From the NCBI GenBank assembly GCA_951813015.1, contig CATOTG010000002.1:186001-250000 (forward strand): a DNA stretch of 64,000 nt, in the 5' to 3' direction. Numbering within the stretch: position 1 is the stretch's first letter; each line of letters starts with the position of its first letter. The DNA is from an uncultured Thermoanaerobaculia bacterium. GTDB taxonomy: Bacteria; Acidobacteriota; Thermoanaerobaculia; Multivoradales; Multivoraceae. Below the pieces are notes generated by a model, which was given only the letters and a program-made list of their open reading frames with translations, was not told the origin of the DNA and did no database searches. Both the position numbers and the translations under genes were made by a program. Positions 1 through 9,299 of this stretch are shown here, piece after piece.

Positions 1-254
1 TCGCCGTCGGAATCGACCAGGGCATGGACCACGCCCGCCTGGCGGGTGCCGACGAACACCGTGCCGCCCGGGCTCTGCGCAAGCGACCGGGCGCCGGTGA
101 CACCCTCGGCGAAGAAGCCGACCGAGAACCCGTCCGGCAGCTCGATCTCGGACAACCTCGACACTTGGGCGTCGCCCAAGCCGGCGCCAACCAGCAAAGC
201 AACCAGCGTGATCTGCAAGCTCAGCCTGAGGCCAGCGGGGACCGAACGAACCAC
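1..254 (-). CDS. PQQ-type sugar (sorbosone) dehydrogenase-like secreted protein, N-terminal part
   Basis: The first 84 codons of a gene that runs off the left edge. A hydrophobic stretch at residues 10-26 looks like a signal peptide. It is followed by a motif typical of the first blade of glucose/sorbosone dehydrogenase beta-propellers: LPDGFSVGFFAEGV, then ARSLAQSPGGTVFVGTR. Known members oxidise sugars or act as secreted propellers with PQQ or without a known substrate. GTG 254 is the only usable start, because the preceding in-frame stop is the TAG that ends the transporter gene 12 bases upstream. The two genes are therefore probably one transcript. Substrate cannot be judged from this fragment. 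Confidence 0.6.
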   Translation of the reverse strand, partial: MVRSVPAGLRLSLQITLVALLVGAGLGDAQVSRLSEIELPDGFSVGFFAEGVTGARSLAQSPGGTVFVGTRQAGVVHALVDSDG

Positions 255-266
255 GGTCCCGCAACG

Positions 267-1154
267 CTACCAGAGCATGACCGCGACACCGGACGCGATC
301 ACCGCCACGCTGAGCACCTTGCGCAGCGTCAGGGGCTCGGCGAAGAACAGACGGCCGAGGACCAGCGCCAGCGACGACCCGATGCCTCGCTTGACCGTCT
401 CCACGAAGCCCACCCAGGCGTGTTGCAGGGACAGCAACTGGAGCGCCTGGGCCGCCGCTCCGATCACAACGGCGCAGAGCAGGAACGCCCAAATCCTCGC
501 TCCCACGCCCCTGCCGGAGCCCCGGCCGCGACCGGGGGCGTTCCGGAGGCCCCGCACCGCGACCACCGCGACACAGAGGCCGACCCCCAGGTGCATGACC
601 AGGCCGTGGAAGGCCGCACTCGAGGCCTCGGTGGCCAGCTTGTCGAGCGGTAGCGCCGTCGCCCAGAGGAACGCGACCAGGATCATCCACCAGGCGCCCG
701 CGCCCAGCGTCCACGGCCGGCCCCGGCCGGCGGAGCGCTCACCCGGTTGCAGCGCAAGGGCGCCGCAGACGACCATCGCGATGCCAAGCCACTCCCGACC
801 GCCCGGCAGCTCGCCGAGCAGCGGGATCCCGAGCAGAGCGGTGAACACCGGCGTCAGGGAGAGCAACGGGATCACGGCGCTCAGACCCGCCGACCGGACC
901 GACCGCAGAAAGCCGTAGTTCGCGCCCAGGTTGCAGGCAACGGACAGCAGCCCCGGCCAGACGTACGCCGAACTCACGCCTGGCGGCGGTTGCACCGCCA
1001 ACCAGACGCCATACAGGGGTACCGCCCCCAGCGCCAGAACCATGACCAGGAAGGCGTCGCTCAGCCATCCCGTGAGCTTCTTCCGGAGCAGGTCGAACAG
1101 CGAGAAGCAGAGCGTCGCGCCGACGACCAGGACGATGCCGAGCAAGGAGACCAT
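267..1154 (-). CDS. EamA/DMT-family transporter
   Basis: A 295-residue, very hydrophobic protein with about ten membrane segments arranged as two similar halves, as in EamA (drug/metabolite transporter) proteins. The N-terminus (MVSLLGIVLVVGATLCFSLF) and the fourth segment with a P-L-L-S-L-T-P-V-F motif fit the family. These proteins sit in the inner membrane and export or import small metabolites; the substrate is unknown. ATG 1154 is used. It faces the gene starting at 1306 across a 150-base divergent region, and the next gene on its own strand begins 12 bases after its stop. Confidence 0.8.
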   Translation of the reverse strand: MVSLLGIVLVVGATLCFSLFDLLRKKLTGWLSDAFLVMVLALGAVPLYGVWLAVQPPPGVSSAYVWPGLLSVACNLGANYGFLRSVRSAGLSAVIPLLSLTPVFTALLGIPLLGELPGGREWLGIAMVVCGALALQPGERSAGRGRPWTLGAGAWWMILVAFLWATALPLDKLATEASSAAFHGLVMHLGVGLCVAVVAVRGLRNAPGRGRGSGRGVGARIWAFLLCAVVIGAAAQALQLLSLQHAWVGFVETVKRGIGSSLALVLGRLFFAEPLTLRKVLSVAVIASGVAVMLW

Positions 1155-1305
1155 GCGCCGCTAGCTTGCCAGAGGGTGCACGGCAGACGTTGCATGGCAC
1201 GGGCATCCGGCCAGACCGGCATATACTGCGAAATCGCGTCGGACCCAATGCCGCTTTGCGGATCGAAACAAGCGGCAAGCGACGCTCGGAAGGCAAGAAC
1301 CCCTA

Positions 1306-2016
1306 GTGCCGCAGCAGCCCAAGCCCCGACCGACTCGGCACGTCGCGTCTCGGCTTCGTCGCACGTTCCTTCGCTCGAGCGCCATGCCCGCCTTGCTCCT
1401 TGGTCTGACCGCTTCTGTTCCCGCCGACGGCCAGGACATCGAACACCCGGCCAGCGGTCTGCCCATCCCCCGCTCGCGCCTGACCTCCGAGGAGGCCGAG
1501 CGCGCGATACGCATCGCCACCGACGGGTCCGTCACTCGCCGGTCTTCCGCGACGGTCGCGTCTCCCTCGTACCAGAGTTCGTCACCGGACGACAGGACCG
1601 TCGTCTCTGGCGTGGAGATGGTTGCCGGCAACAAGGACGAACCGGTTTCCGTCTTCGCCATCGTCACGACCTACAACTACGACAGACACGAAACCAGCCG
1701 CCGCCTGGTCGATCTGACTCGAGAGGCCGTCGTGTGGGAGCGCATCGCCAATGACGGCAGCGGTCCGCTCGCGCCGGTCGAAGTCGACGAGGCGAAACGT
1801 CTTGCTCTGGAGGACGCCAGAATCCGGGGATTCCTGGGCGCGTCTCTGGAGAACGTGGACATCGAGTTCCTGCGCCCGACCATCCGGGACCCCGAGGACC
1901 CGTTGTTCGGCAAGCGCATAGCGCAGCTCCTCTTCAAGACCGAGAACGATTACGTTGCCGGCCTGCCGTCCGTCATCGCAAACCTCACCGACGCCGAGAT
2001 CGTCCTGGAAGACTGA
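1306..2016 (+). CDS. Secreted protein resembling copper amine oxidase N-terminal (N2/N3) domains
   Basis: 236 residues. A basic n-region followed by PALLLGLTASVPADGQ suggests export; ATG 1384 is an alternative start. The mature part reads like the N2/N3 domains that precede the catalytic domain of copper amine oxidases: a helix with LTSEEAERAIRIA, then a strand-rich unit with YNYDRHETSRRLVDLTREAVV, and a helix with VEVDEAKRLALEDARIRGFLG. The protein ends where an oxidase would continue. The next two genes on the same strand contain oxidase-like catalytic domains, so this looks like a separated N-terminal part. Similarity is judged by eye; the pairing is inference. An alternative is a PepSY-like secreted protein. 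Confidence 0.5.
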   Translation: MPQQPKPRPTRHVASRLRRTFLRSSAMPALLLGLTASVPADGQDIEHPASGLPIPRSRLTSEEAERAIRIATDGSVTRRSSATVASPSYQSSSPDDRTVVSGVEMVAGNKDEPVSVFAIVTTYNYDRHETSRRLVDLTREAVVWERIANDGSGPLAPVEVDEAKRLALEDARIRGFLGASLENVDIEFLRPTIRDPEDPLFGKRIAQLLFKTENDYVAGLPSVIANLTDAEIVLED

Positions 2017-2357
2017 GAGAGGCCAAGCCCGAGGAGCGCGGCGCCAACCTGTCACTCCCTGGTCGCTCTACCGACACGAAGGCAAACGCCGGGCCGGTGA
2101 AGGACTGCGCCGACAAGCGCAGGTCCACCATCGCCCGGAGGCGCCGCGCAGAGACGGGCTGCATGGGTCGCGGAAACTCGGACCGGCAAACCTGCCGCTG
2201 ACAGAAGAGGTGGCGCCTGTTATCGTCCGACCGTGATGAAATTGGCGAGTCGCACAACAGCGCACGTGCTTCGATCCAGGGCGGTCAGCCGGCTTGCAGC
2301 CCGATCAGGCCGCCCGCGCCCCAGCCAGGTCAGGCGACCGCAGTTCGCGGCTTCCAA
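2017..2357 (+). other. Intergenic stretch, no gene seen
   Basis: 340 bases between the N2/N3-like gene and the first catalytic-domain gene. Short open frames here have no recognisable product. No strong promoter, hairpin or repeat was found. It may be the 5' leader of the downstream gene, which starts with GTG 2358 and lacks a visible Shine-Dalgarno sequence. Confidence 0.4.
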
Positions 2358-3953
2358 GTGCTTCCAGGCATAGCACCGGCCCGTCGTCGTTTCCTGCTCA
2401 GGAGACCGTTCGGCTGTCGTACGTCCCTCTGCCGCCGGCCGGCGCTGACCGCCGGATGCCTCCTGATTCTGGCGACGCTCCACGCTGCTCCGCCGGCGCC
2501 CGGTCAAACCCCCGGCGGCTGCCTGGTCCACTCCCCGGCCCCCGCCCAGGACGACGACCTGAACCCGACGAACCAAAACTCCGTCGCCTACCAGCAGTTT
2601 CCGGCCGGCCGGGTCGGCGAGCCCACGCCGGCCCTCGAGACGGCCTGGTTCGTCACGTTCGATCATGCGGTTTCGAGAGCTCTGTTCATTACGGGCGCCT
2701 GGTTCAAGCCGGGGCCGAGCGAACCCTTCTTCCAAGTGTTGTCCCGGACCGGGCCCTCGGAACTCTACGCCCACTACCAGGACGGTCGGGGCTATCAGGA
2801 TCTGCGGGACCACAGGTTCACCCTCTCCCAAGTGACCGGGCGAGACGCCGGGCGCTGCGGCGCCATCGTCGGGCGCCAGGGAAGAGTGATTCGGGAAGTG
2901 TCGGGCAAGGGCGTCCTGTGGAAGAACGGCCAGGACGTGGTCCGCGGCCAGATGATGGCGATCTGGGGGGCTCTCGACGCTGCCAACTACAACTACATCG
3001 TCCGCTACGAGTTTCACGACGACGGGACATTCAAGGCGCGGGTCGGGGCAACCGCTCGGAACCTCCCCGCCTTCCCGGCCTATGCCCATTCGCACATCGC
3101 ATTCTGGCGGATGGACGTGGATCTGGACGGCGACGAGGGGGATTCGGTCAAGGTCCTGCGCCACCAGCGAGACGACAGCGGCGGCTCGTGGTCGGACACG
3201 GAGGAGGCGTTCAACGGCGGGACGGAAGGCTCACTGGACTTCACGGCAACGGAGTTCACCCGGCTTCAGGTGACCGACGGGGATCTGAAATACGAGCTTC
3301 GACCAATCTACCGCGGCCTCGCGAGACACTCTCCGACCTGGACACGGACCGACTTCTGGGCAACGGTTTTCGCGGACACCGGCGAAACGCAGTTCCAGGA
3401 TCTCGCCGGGTACGCGGCCGATGAGCAGAGCATCGCCAACGCCGACATCGTGCTTTGGCAAGCTTCACCGCTGCTGCACGTCGTGCGGTCCGAAGACGGC
3501 CCGTTCCTGCTTTACCGGCCGGAATCATCAGGGTCAGCCCTTGCAATGTGGACCGGTTTCGAGTTCAGGCCGCGCGATCTGTTCAGCGGCACTCCGTTCC
3601 ACCCCGGCGCCGCCCCGTCCGACCCCGAGGTCTCGGTGTCGTTCGGCGCCGCAAGCTACGAGGCAGCGGAGGGCGCCGGCGTCACCGTGAGCGTCAGTCT
3701 GAGCGCCGACGCCGAGAGGGCCCTGGACATCGACCTGGTTCGGACTCATGACGGCGCAACGGATGCAGACTACTCGGGCGTGCCCTTCAACCTCCGGTTC
3801 GACCCCGGGGTCAGGAGTCGAGAGTTCACGGTCACGGCGACCGACGACACCGAGGATGAAGAACCGGAGACCGTGATGCTCAGCTTCGCGGCCCTTCCCC
3901 AGGGGGTCACGAACGCCGGCGGAACCACCGTGACCATTCAGGATGACGACTGA
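2358..3953 (+). CDS. Secreted copper amine oxidase-like protein with one Calx-beta domain
   Basis: 531 residues. A signal peptide follows an arginine-rich n-region (ALTAGCLLILATLHAAPPAPGQ). Residues of about 50-410 resemble the amine-oxidase catalytic beta-sandwich: N210-Y211-N212-Y213 sits where oxidases have N-Y-D/E-Y, whose first Tyr becomes topaquinone, followed by [17 protein letters not shown]244-S-H246 matches the paired copper ligands, and DIVLWQ...H374 matches the third ligand near the C-terminus. A Calx-beta domain (about 420-531) follows, with acidic turns that usually bind calcium. The usual catalytic-base region is not recognisable, so activity is uncertain. GTG 2358 is the only good start. 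The stop overlaps the next gene by 11 bases, implying translational coupling. Confidence 0.6.
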   Translation: MLPGIAPARRRFLLRRPFGCRTSLCRRPALTAGCLLILATLHAAPPAPGQTPGGCLVHSPAPAQDDDLNPTNQNSVAYQQFPAGRVGEPTPALETAWFVTFDHAVSRALFITGAWFKPGPSEPFFQVLSRTGPSELYAHYQDGRGYQDLRDHRFTLSQVTGRDAGRCGAIVGRQGRVIREVSGKGVLWKNGQDVVRGQMMAIWGALDAANYNYIVRYEFHDDGTFKARVGATARNLPAFPAYAHSHIAFWRMDVDLDGDEGDSVKVLRHQRDDSGGSWSDTEEAFNGGTEGSLDFTATEFTRLQVTDGDLKYELRPIYRGLARHSPTWTRTDFWATVFADTGETQFQDLAGYAADEQSIANADIVLWQASPLLHVVRSEDGPFLLYRPESSGSALAMWTGFEFRPRDLFSGTPFHPGAAPSDPEVSVSFGAASYEAAEGAGVTVSVSLSADAERALDIDLVRTHDGATDADYSGVPFNLRFDPGVRSREFTVTATDDTEDEEPETVMLSFAALPQGVTNAGGTTVTIQDDD

Positions 3954-6900
3954 GACCGGGGCGGAGGATAGACGGGCAGGAGGGGGCAAACTCGTCGGCA
4001 GCTTCCGGCGCCTGCTTTGCGCCGGATCGACCTTGGCGCTGTCCGCGCTCCCCTGGGCTTCGCCGGCACGGGGGCAGACTCCTGCCGGTTGCCTTGTGCA
4101 TTCCCCCGCCCCCAGCCGAACCGCCGCAGACTACGCGGATGGACTCGGCTCGATCGCCTACCAGCAGTTTCCGACAGCCTGGTCCGGCTCTTCCGCGCCG
4201 ACCCTCGAGACGGCCTGGCTCGTCGCTTTCGATCACGCTCCCGGGCAGGGGCTCTTCGTGACCGGCGCCTGGTTCAGGCACGAAGCCGGCGGATCGTTCA
4301 ACCAGGTGCTGGACCGAACCGGACTGTCGGCGCTCTACACCAAGTACAGCGACGGAACCGTGGTCAGTGAACTGGAGAGCCGCGATCTGATTGCGGCGAA
4401 CAGCAGGGACACCGGGCGGTGCGGCCGCATCGTCGGCAAGGGAGGAAAGGTCGTTCGCGAAGTGCTGGACAAGGGCATTCTGTGGAGGGACGATCTCCGG
4501 GCTGTCCGCGGCCAGATGCTGGTGCTATGGGGGACGATCGACGCCTCCAGCTACAACTACATCATCCGCTACGAGTTTCACGACGACGGGACGTTCAAGG
4601 CACGAACGGCGCCAACGGGTGAGCTCCACGCAACCAGGCGGACCACGGCACACACTCACAGCGCCCTCTGGAGGATTGACGCGGACCTCGGCGATGGCAG
4701 CGACGACTCGGCCTACGTGCGGCAACATCTGGAGAATCCCGGCACCGACTCATGGAAGGATGAGGAAATCTCCTTCAACGGGGGCGTCGAGGGCGCAGTC
4801 GACTTTGAACCGAGGAGGTTCACCGAGATCCAGATCGCCGACGACGACACCGCCTACGACCTGCGACCGCTGTGGCGAGGCGTTGTGAGGCAGACCGAGA
4901 CCTGGCTTCAGAACGACTTCTGGGTCACCGTCGCGAAGACGGCGGAAACCGATTTCACGCAACTGCCCACCTACGCATCAAAAGAGGCCGTCTCCGACGC
5001 CGATGTCGTGCTTTGGCACGCGTCGTCATCGCTGCATCTGCCGCGCGACGAAGACGGTGTTGACGTGAGTGGAGTCTGGACGGGCGCCGCCCTCGCGAGC
5101 TGGAGCGGGTTCGACCTCAGACCGCGCGATGTGTTCAAGAACACTCCGTTCCACCCCATCGACCTTCCGTCCGACCCCGAGGTCATCGCAAAGTTCGGCG
5201 CCCGAAGCTACACGGTGGCCGAGGGCGAGACGGCAAACGTCGTCCTCAACCTGGATGACGATCCCGGGCGGACGTTGGAACTCGAGGTGAGGTGGCAGTT
5301 TCGGGATGGAGCGGTGGCTGGCGACTTCTCGGGCCTCCCCCGATCCCTCCGGTTCGGCCCCGGTGTGACGAGTCGGGAGGTTCCGATCACCGCGAAGGTC
5401 GACCTCGAACGCGAGGGCAAGGAGACTCTGCTCCTTTCGCTGCGGGAAGCGGCGTGGCGCGTCAACGTGGGCGAGGCGTTCACCGAGATCGTCCTTGCCA
5501 ACCGGCCGCCCGAGCCGGCGGCCACACTGACGGATCTGAACCTGCGGGTCGGCGAAGACAGCGGGGTGGTTGACGTTGCGGCCGCCTTCCATGATCACGA
5601 GGATCTGTTGACCTACGCCGCAACGTCCTCGCTGCCCGAGGTGGCGACGGCGGCGGTTTCCGGTTCACGGATAACGCTGACGCCGCTGGCGCAGGGAGTG
5701 GCCACGATCACGGTCACGGCGACCGAGGTCAACCGCCTGACCAGAAGGACCGCGCGTCAGAGCTTCGTCGCGATGGTGGAACCGATGCGCGCAGTGGAGG
5801 TTTCGCGCACGGCGATCACGGTCGACGAGGGAGAGACGGCAACCTACACCCTGCATCTCGCCGCAAGGCCCTCCGCCACCGTCACGGTGACGGCGAGCGC
5901 TCCCGAGGGTACGGACATCTCGGTAGAACCCGCATCGCTGATGTTCACGCAGGACGACTGGAGTCAAGCGCAGACGGTGACGGTGGCGGCCGCGACCGAC
6001 GGCGACGCGATCGCCGACCCGGCGGTCACGATAAGTCACGAGGCGAGCGGCGGCGACTACGATCCGGTCGTCGTGCCGCCGGTCGAGGTGACGATCGTGG
6101 AAAGCGAAACGTCGACGCTGTCGGCCCGATCGGCGGAGGCAGTGGAGAGCGCCGGAGCGATCGCGTTCGAGGTCACGCTGAGCGCGGCGAGCGAGAGCGA
6201 TGTGACGGTTGACTACGCGACCGAGGACGGGACCGGCGACGCCGGCGCCGAATCGGGATCGGACTACACGGCGGCGAGCGGAACGCTGACCTTCCCCGCC
6301 CGAACGACAGCAAGCCAGACCATCACGATCAATCTGACGGACGATGACGCGGATGAGGAGGAGGCGGAGACATTCCACGTAACGCTCGACAACGTCCAGA
6401 ATGCAGAGCTGGCGGGCGGGCTGTCCACCTTGAAGATCACCGGGACGATCAATGACGACGACGATCCGGAGGTCACTGCGTCATTCGGCGCCGAAAGCTA
6501 CGCAGTGGAGGAGGGGGACGCCGTAGCGGTGGAGGTGCTCCTCGACACCGCTCCGGAGCGCGAGTTGAGTCTCCCGTTCATCCGGCGCCACCTCGGCGGG
6601 GCGACGTCCGATGACTACGCCGCCCCCGCCGCCGACCTGACCTTCGGACCCGACGCCACTCGCAGGGAACTCCGGTTCATCGCCACGGACGACGCGGACG
6701 ACGACGACGACGAGACGGTCGTCCTGGACTTCGGTGAGCTTCCCGTCCGCGTACGAAGCCTCGGTCAGACGATCGTGACGATTCTCGATGACGACGACCC
6801 GGAGGTCACCGCCTCGTTCGGCGCCGGAAGCCATGAAGTCGCGGAGGGCGACTCCGTGACGGTCGCCGTGCTCCTCGACGCCCCTCCGGAGCGGGACCTG

Positions 6901-8049
6901 CACCTCCGGCTCGGCCGGTCCCACTTCGGCGGGGCGACGTCCGACGACTACGAAGGAGCGCCCGAAGTCGTGACCTTCTCGCCTGACGCTACGCGGACGG
7001 AGTTCGAGTTCCGGGCGGTGGACGACAGCTACGACGACGACGGTGAATCGGTCGTCCTTCGGTTCGAAGGTCTGCCTGACCGCGTGCAAGGCGTCGACGA
7101 GACGACCCTGGCGATTCTCGACGACGATGAACCTTCGCGGGAGTCGGGCGATGATCCGGGCGGCAATCCGGGTGGTCCGGGTGGTCCGGGCGGCGGCGGC
7201 GGTGGCGGCGGCGGCGGCGGTGGCGGCGGCGGTGGCGGCGGCGGCGGCGGTGGCGGCGGCGGTGGCGGCGGCGGCGACGGCGGCGGCGGCGATGACGGCG
7301 ACGATGGCGGCGGTGGCGGCGGCGGCGGCGGCGACGGCGGTGGCGGTGGCGGCGGCGGTGGCGGTGGTGGTGGCGGCGGCGGTGGAGGCGGTGGCGGCGA
7401 TGGCGGCGATGGCGCACCGCCCCGGGCCAGGATCTCGGTAGACGCGGATTGCGAGGCGGACCTCTGCCGTGCGCGGACCGGCGTACCGGTACGCCTTGAA
7501 GACGAGAGTTCGGGCAGCGTCGGTTCCAGACTTTGGGACTTCGGCGACGGCCAAACGTCCCGCAGCCGCACGGTCGAGTACGCGTGGCAGTCACCCGGCT
7601 TCTACGAGGTGACGCTCGCAGTGATCGGCGCCGGCGCCGAATCGACTGCGTCGATCGTGTTTCTCGTCGAGGCGAGCGATCCGGCCGGAAGCTGCTCCGC
7701 GGACGACACAACGCTCTGCCTGCAAGCCTCCCGCTACGCGGTGGAAGTGCAGTGGCGCACGGCGGCCGGCGACACGGGTCCCGGCGCCGTGGCTCGTGCG
7801 GGCACGGGAGATTCGGGAATGTTCTGGTTCTTTGACGAGGACAACCGGGAAGTGCTGATCAAGGTGCTCGACGGCTGCCCGTTGAACGGAAGCATGTGGG
7901 TGTTCGGAGCGTCGACCACGGACCTGGGTTACGTGATCCGGGTAACGGATACAGTTACCGGCGATGTGAGGGAGTACAGGAACGAATCTGGACACGCGGC
8001 GGACGCAATCACCGACGTCAACGCCTTCCCGGGCGGTTGCAGCCGGTGA
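3943..8049 (+). CDS. Large secreted copper amine oxidase-like protein with Calx-beta repeats, Gly tract and PKD domain
   Basis: 1,368 residues, paralogous to the upstream protein over its first 410 residues. It carries S203-Y204-N205-Y206, H237-T-H239 and H365 at the topaquinone and copper-ligand positions; the residue before the Tyr is Ser rather than Asn. Then follow Calx-beta-type units at about 410-515, a cadherin/Ig-like unit with [19 protein letters not shown], a unit starting [14 protein letters not shown], and three more Calx-beta units (the last two starting near 841 and 952). A roughly 80-residue glycine/aspartate tract (about 1075-1157) leads to a PKD domain with LWDFGDG. A C-terminal domain (about 1255-1368) recurs in the 35340-36263 protein. 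Probably an extracellular, calcium-stabilised protein. Enzymatic activity is not proven. Confidence 0.6.
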   Translation: MTTETGAEDRRAGGGKLVGSFRRLLCAGSTLALSALPWASPARGQTPAGCLVHSPAPSRTAADYADGLGSIAYQQFPTAWSGSSAPTLETAWLVAFDHAPGQGLFVTGAWFRHEAGGSFNQVLDRTGLSALYTKYSDGTVVSELESRDLIAANSRDTGRCGRIVGKGGKVVREVLDKGILWRDDLRAVRGQMLVLWGTIDASSYNYIIRYEFHDDGTFKARTAPTGELHATRRTTAHTHSALWRIDADLGDGSDDSAYVRQHLENPGTDSWKDEEISFNGGVEGAVDFEPRRFTEIQIADDDTAYDLRPLWRGVVRQTETWLQNDFWVTVAKTAETDFTQLPTYASKEAVSDADVVLWHASSSLHLPRDEDGVDVSGVWTGAALASWSGFDLRPRDVFKNTPFHPIDLPSDPEVIAKFGARSYTVAEGETANVVLNLDDDPGRTLELEVRWQFRDGAVAGDFSGLPRSLRFGPGVTSREVPITAKVDLEREGKETLLLSLREAAWRVNVGEAFTEIVLANRPPEPAATLTDLNLRVGEDSGVVDVAAAFHDHEDLLTYAATSSLPEVATAAVSGSRITLTPLAQGVATITVTATEVNRLTRRTARQSFVAMVEPMRAVEVSRTAITVDEGETATYTLHLAARPSATVTVTASAPEGTDISVEPASLMFTQDDWSQAQTVTVAAATDGDAIADPAVTISHEASGGDYDPVVVPPVEVTIVESETSTLSARSAEAVESAGAIAFEVTLSAASESDVTVDYATEDGTGDAGAESGSDYTAASGTLTFPARTTASQTITINLTDDDADEEEAETFHVTLDNVQNAELAGGLSTLKITGTINDDDDPEVTASFGAESYAVEEGDAVAVEVLLDTAPERELSLPFIRRHLGGATSDDYAAPAADLTFGPDATRRELRFIATDDADDDDDETVVLDFGELPVRVRSLGQTIVTILDDDDPEVTASFGAGSHEVAEGDSVTVAVLLDAPPERDLHLRLGRSHFGGATSDDYEGAPEVVTFSPDATRTEFEFRAVDDSYDDDGESVVLRFEGLPDRVQGVDETTLAILDDDEPSRESGDDPGGNPGGPGGPGGGGGGGGGGGGGGGGGGGGGGGGGGGGGDGGGGDDGDDGGGGGGGGGDGGGGGGGGGGGGGGGGGGGGGDGGDGAPPRARISVDADCEADLCRARTGVPVRLEDESSGSVGSRLWDFGDGQTSRSRTVEYAWQSPGFYEVTLAVIGAGAESTASIVFLVEASDPAGSCSADDTTLCLQASRYAVEVQWRTAAGDTGPGAVARAGTGDSGMFWFFDEDNREVLIKVLDGCPLNGSMWVFGASTTDLGYVIRVTDTVTGDVREYRNESGHAADAITDVNAFPGGCSR
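7190..7407 (+). repeat. GGC/GGT low-complexity tract encoding polyglycine
   Basis: About 215 bases made almost entirely of GGC and GGT codons with scattered GAC/GAT. It encodes the Gly/Asp linker between the last Calx-beta and the PKD domain of the 3943-8049 protein. Sub-blocks recur imperfectly, so the length may vary between strains or be misassembled. Confidence 0.9.
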
Positions 8050-8090
8050 CTTCGCGCGAATCGGCGCCCGCCGATCTTTCGTCCGACACG

Positions 8091-8909
8091 ATGGCCGGCT
8101 CTGCGCCCGGCGGGCTGCTGGATGGTCGCCGAGGTCTGATCGTCGGCGTTGCCAACAAGCGCTCGCTGGCCTGGGGTATCGCCCGGCGCGCCCACAATGA
8201 GGGGGCGGAACTCGCCTTCACCTTCCAGGGCGATGCCCTGGAGCGGCGGGTCCGGCCGCTGGCCGAGAGCATCGGTTCGACCTTCGTCGAACCGCTCGAC
8301 GTGACCGACGACGGCCAGATCGACAACGTGTTCGCCGTCCTGAAGGAGCGCTGGGGGCGCCTTGATTTCCTCGTCCACTCCGTGGCCTTCGCCAACCGCG
8401 AGGACCTGCTGGGCCGCACGGTCGACACCTCGCGGACCGGATTCGCCACCGCCCTCGACATCAGTTGCTACTCCATGATCGCCCTCGCCCGCGCCGCCGA
8501 ACCGCTGATGACCGGCGGCGGCAGCATGATCGCGATGACCTACTACGGCGCGACCAAGGCGACCCCGAACTACAACGTGATGGGCATCGCCAAGGCCGCG
8601 CTGGAGGCCTCGATCCGCTACCTCGCCGTCGACCTGGGACCGAAGAACATCCGCGTCCACGGCATTTCCGCCGGTCCCGTGAGGACGCTGGCGGCCTCGG
8701 GCGTGTCCGGCATGCGGGGCATGCTGAAAGTCATGCCGGAACGGGCGCCGCTCGGCCGCAACATCACGGTGGACGACGTCGGCGCCACGGCCGCCTACCT
8801 GCTCTCCGATCTGAGCGCGGGGACCACCGGCGGCATCCACTTCGTCGACGCCGGCTTCAACATCACCGCGATGCGGCATCCGGACCGGGACGGGCAGAGC
8901 GGCCGGTAG
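8091..8909 (+). CDS. fabI: Enoyl-[acyl-carrier-protein] reductase FabI
   Basis: 272 residues, the usual size for FabI, a short-chain dehydrogenase that performs the last NAD(P)H-dependent step of fatty-acid elongation in the cytoplasm. The N-terminal nucleotide site has the FabI-type [16 protein letters not shown] rather than a classical SDR glycine motif. Y161-x6-K168 (YNVMGIAK) is the catalytic pair, preceded by [12 protein letters not shown], and the C-terminus has [16 protein letters not shown] 8091 is chosen by comparison with family starts. GTG 8046, overlapping the stop of the previous gene, would add 15 residues. The neighbouring secreted protein gives no functional link. Confidence 0.92.
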   Translation: MAGSAPGGLLDGRRGLIVGVANKRSLAWGIARRAHNEGAELAFTFQGDALERRVRPLAESIGSTFVEPLDVTDDGQIDNVFAVLKERWGRLDFLVHSVAFANREDLLGRTVDTSRTGFATALDISCYSMIALARAAEPLMTGGGSMIAMTYYGATKATPNYNVMGIAKAALEASIRYLAVDLGPKNIRVHGISAGPVRTLAASGVSGMRGMLKVMPERAPLGRNITVDDVGATAAYLLSDLSAGTTGGIHFVDAGFNITAMRHPDRDGQSGR

Positions 8910-9299
8910 CCTGCGCTCTGGCAGCCAGCGGCAGGAGTCCGCGTCGCACCGGGAACGGTGGAGTGCCCGTCCAGCACCGCCGGGTTCGAGGCCTGGTGGC
9001 TTCCGACCTCCCCTGCACAGCCCACTGAGCCGTCAAGCATGGGGCCCGCGCGACAGGTTGGCGTTGGCGGTCCCGGCGGCAGGGAGCAGCGCAGGCCGGA
9101 AACCCTGCCCCGCCGCCTGCGTAAACCGGGGCAGGGCGGAGCGGCAACTCCTCTTCAAGTGTGTGTCGTCAACTGAACTACCTCCCCAGTCGACTGCTGC
9201 ACGCCGCTCCGCCCTTCCACCGCATCCTCGACGCGGCGCCTCGGCAGCCGGGTCCGGTGAGGCGGGCGATGGACGCGGAATTCACGCTCGCGAGGTTCG
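8910..9299. other. Convergent intergenic stretch
   Basis: 390 bases between convergent fabI and the M20 peptidase gene. It holds one strong inverted repeat (listed separately) and no convincing gene. A T-arm-like motif near 8980 lacks the rest of a tRNA. Confidence 0.5.
9103..9136. terminator. Candidate bidirectional terminator hairpin
   Basis: A perfect 10-bp stem (CCCTGCCCCG with CGGGGCAGGG) and a 14-base loop, between the convergent fabI and M20 genes. There is no T-tract, so an intrinsic terminator is uncertain. Confidence 0.4.

Noticed and set aside
6989..7711. Minus-strand Pro-, Arg/His- and Ala-rich frames across the glycine tract
   Set aside because: They are the other frames of the GGC/GGT repeat, not separate proteins.
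8960..9020. T-arm-like sequence with a GGTTCGAGGCC core suggesting a tRNA
   Set aside because: No matching acceptor stem, anticodon arm or D-arm can be formed around it.
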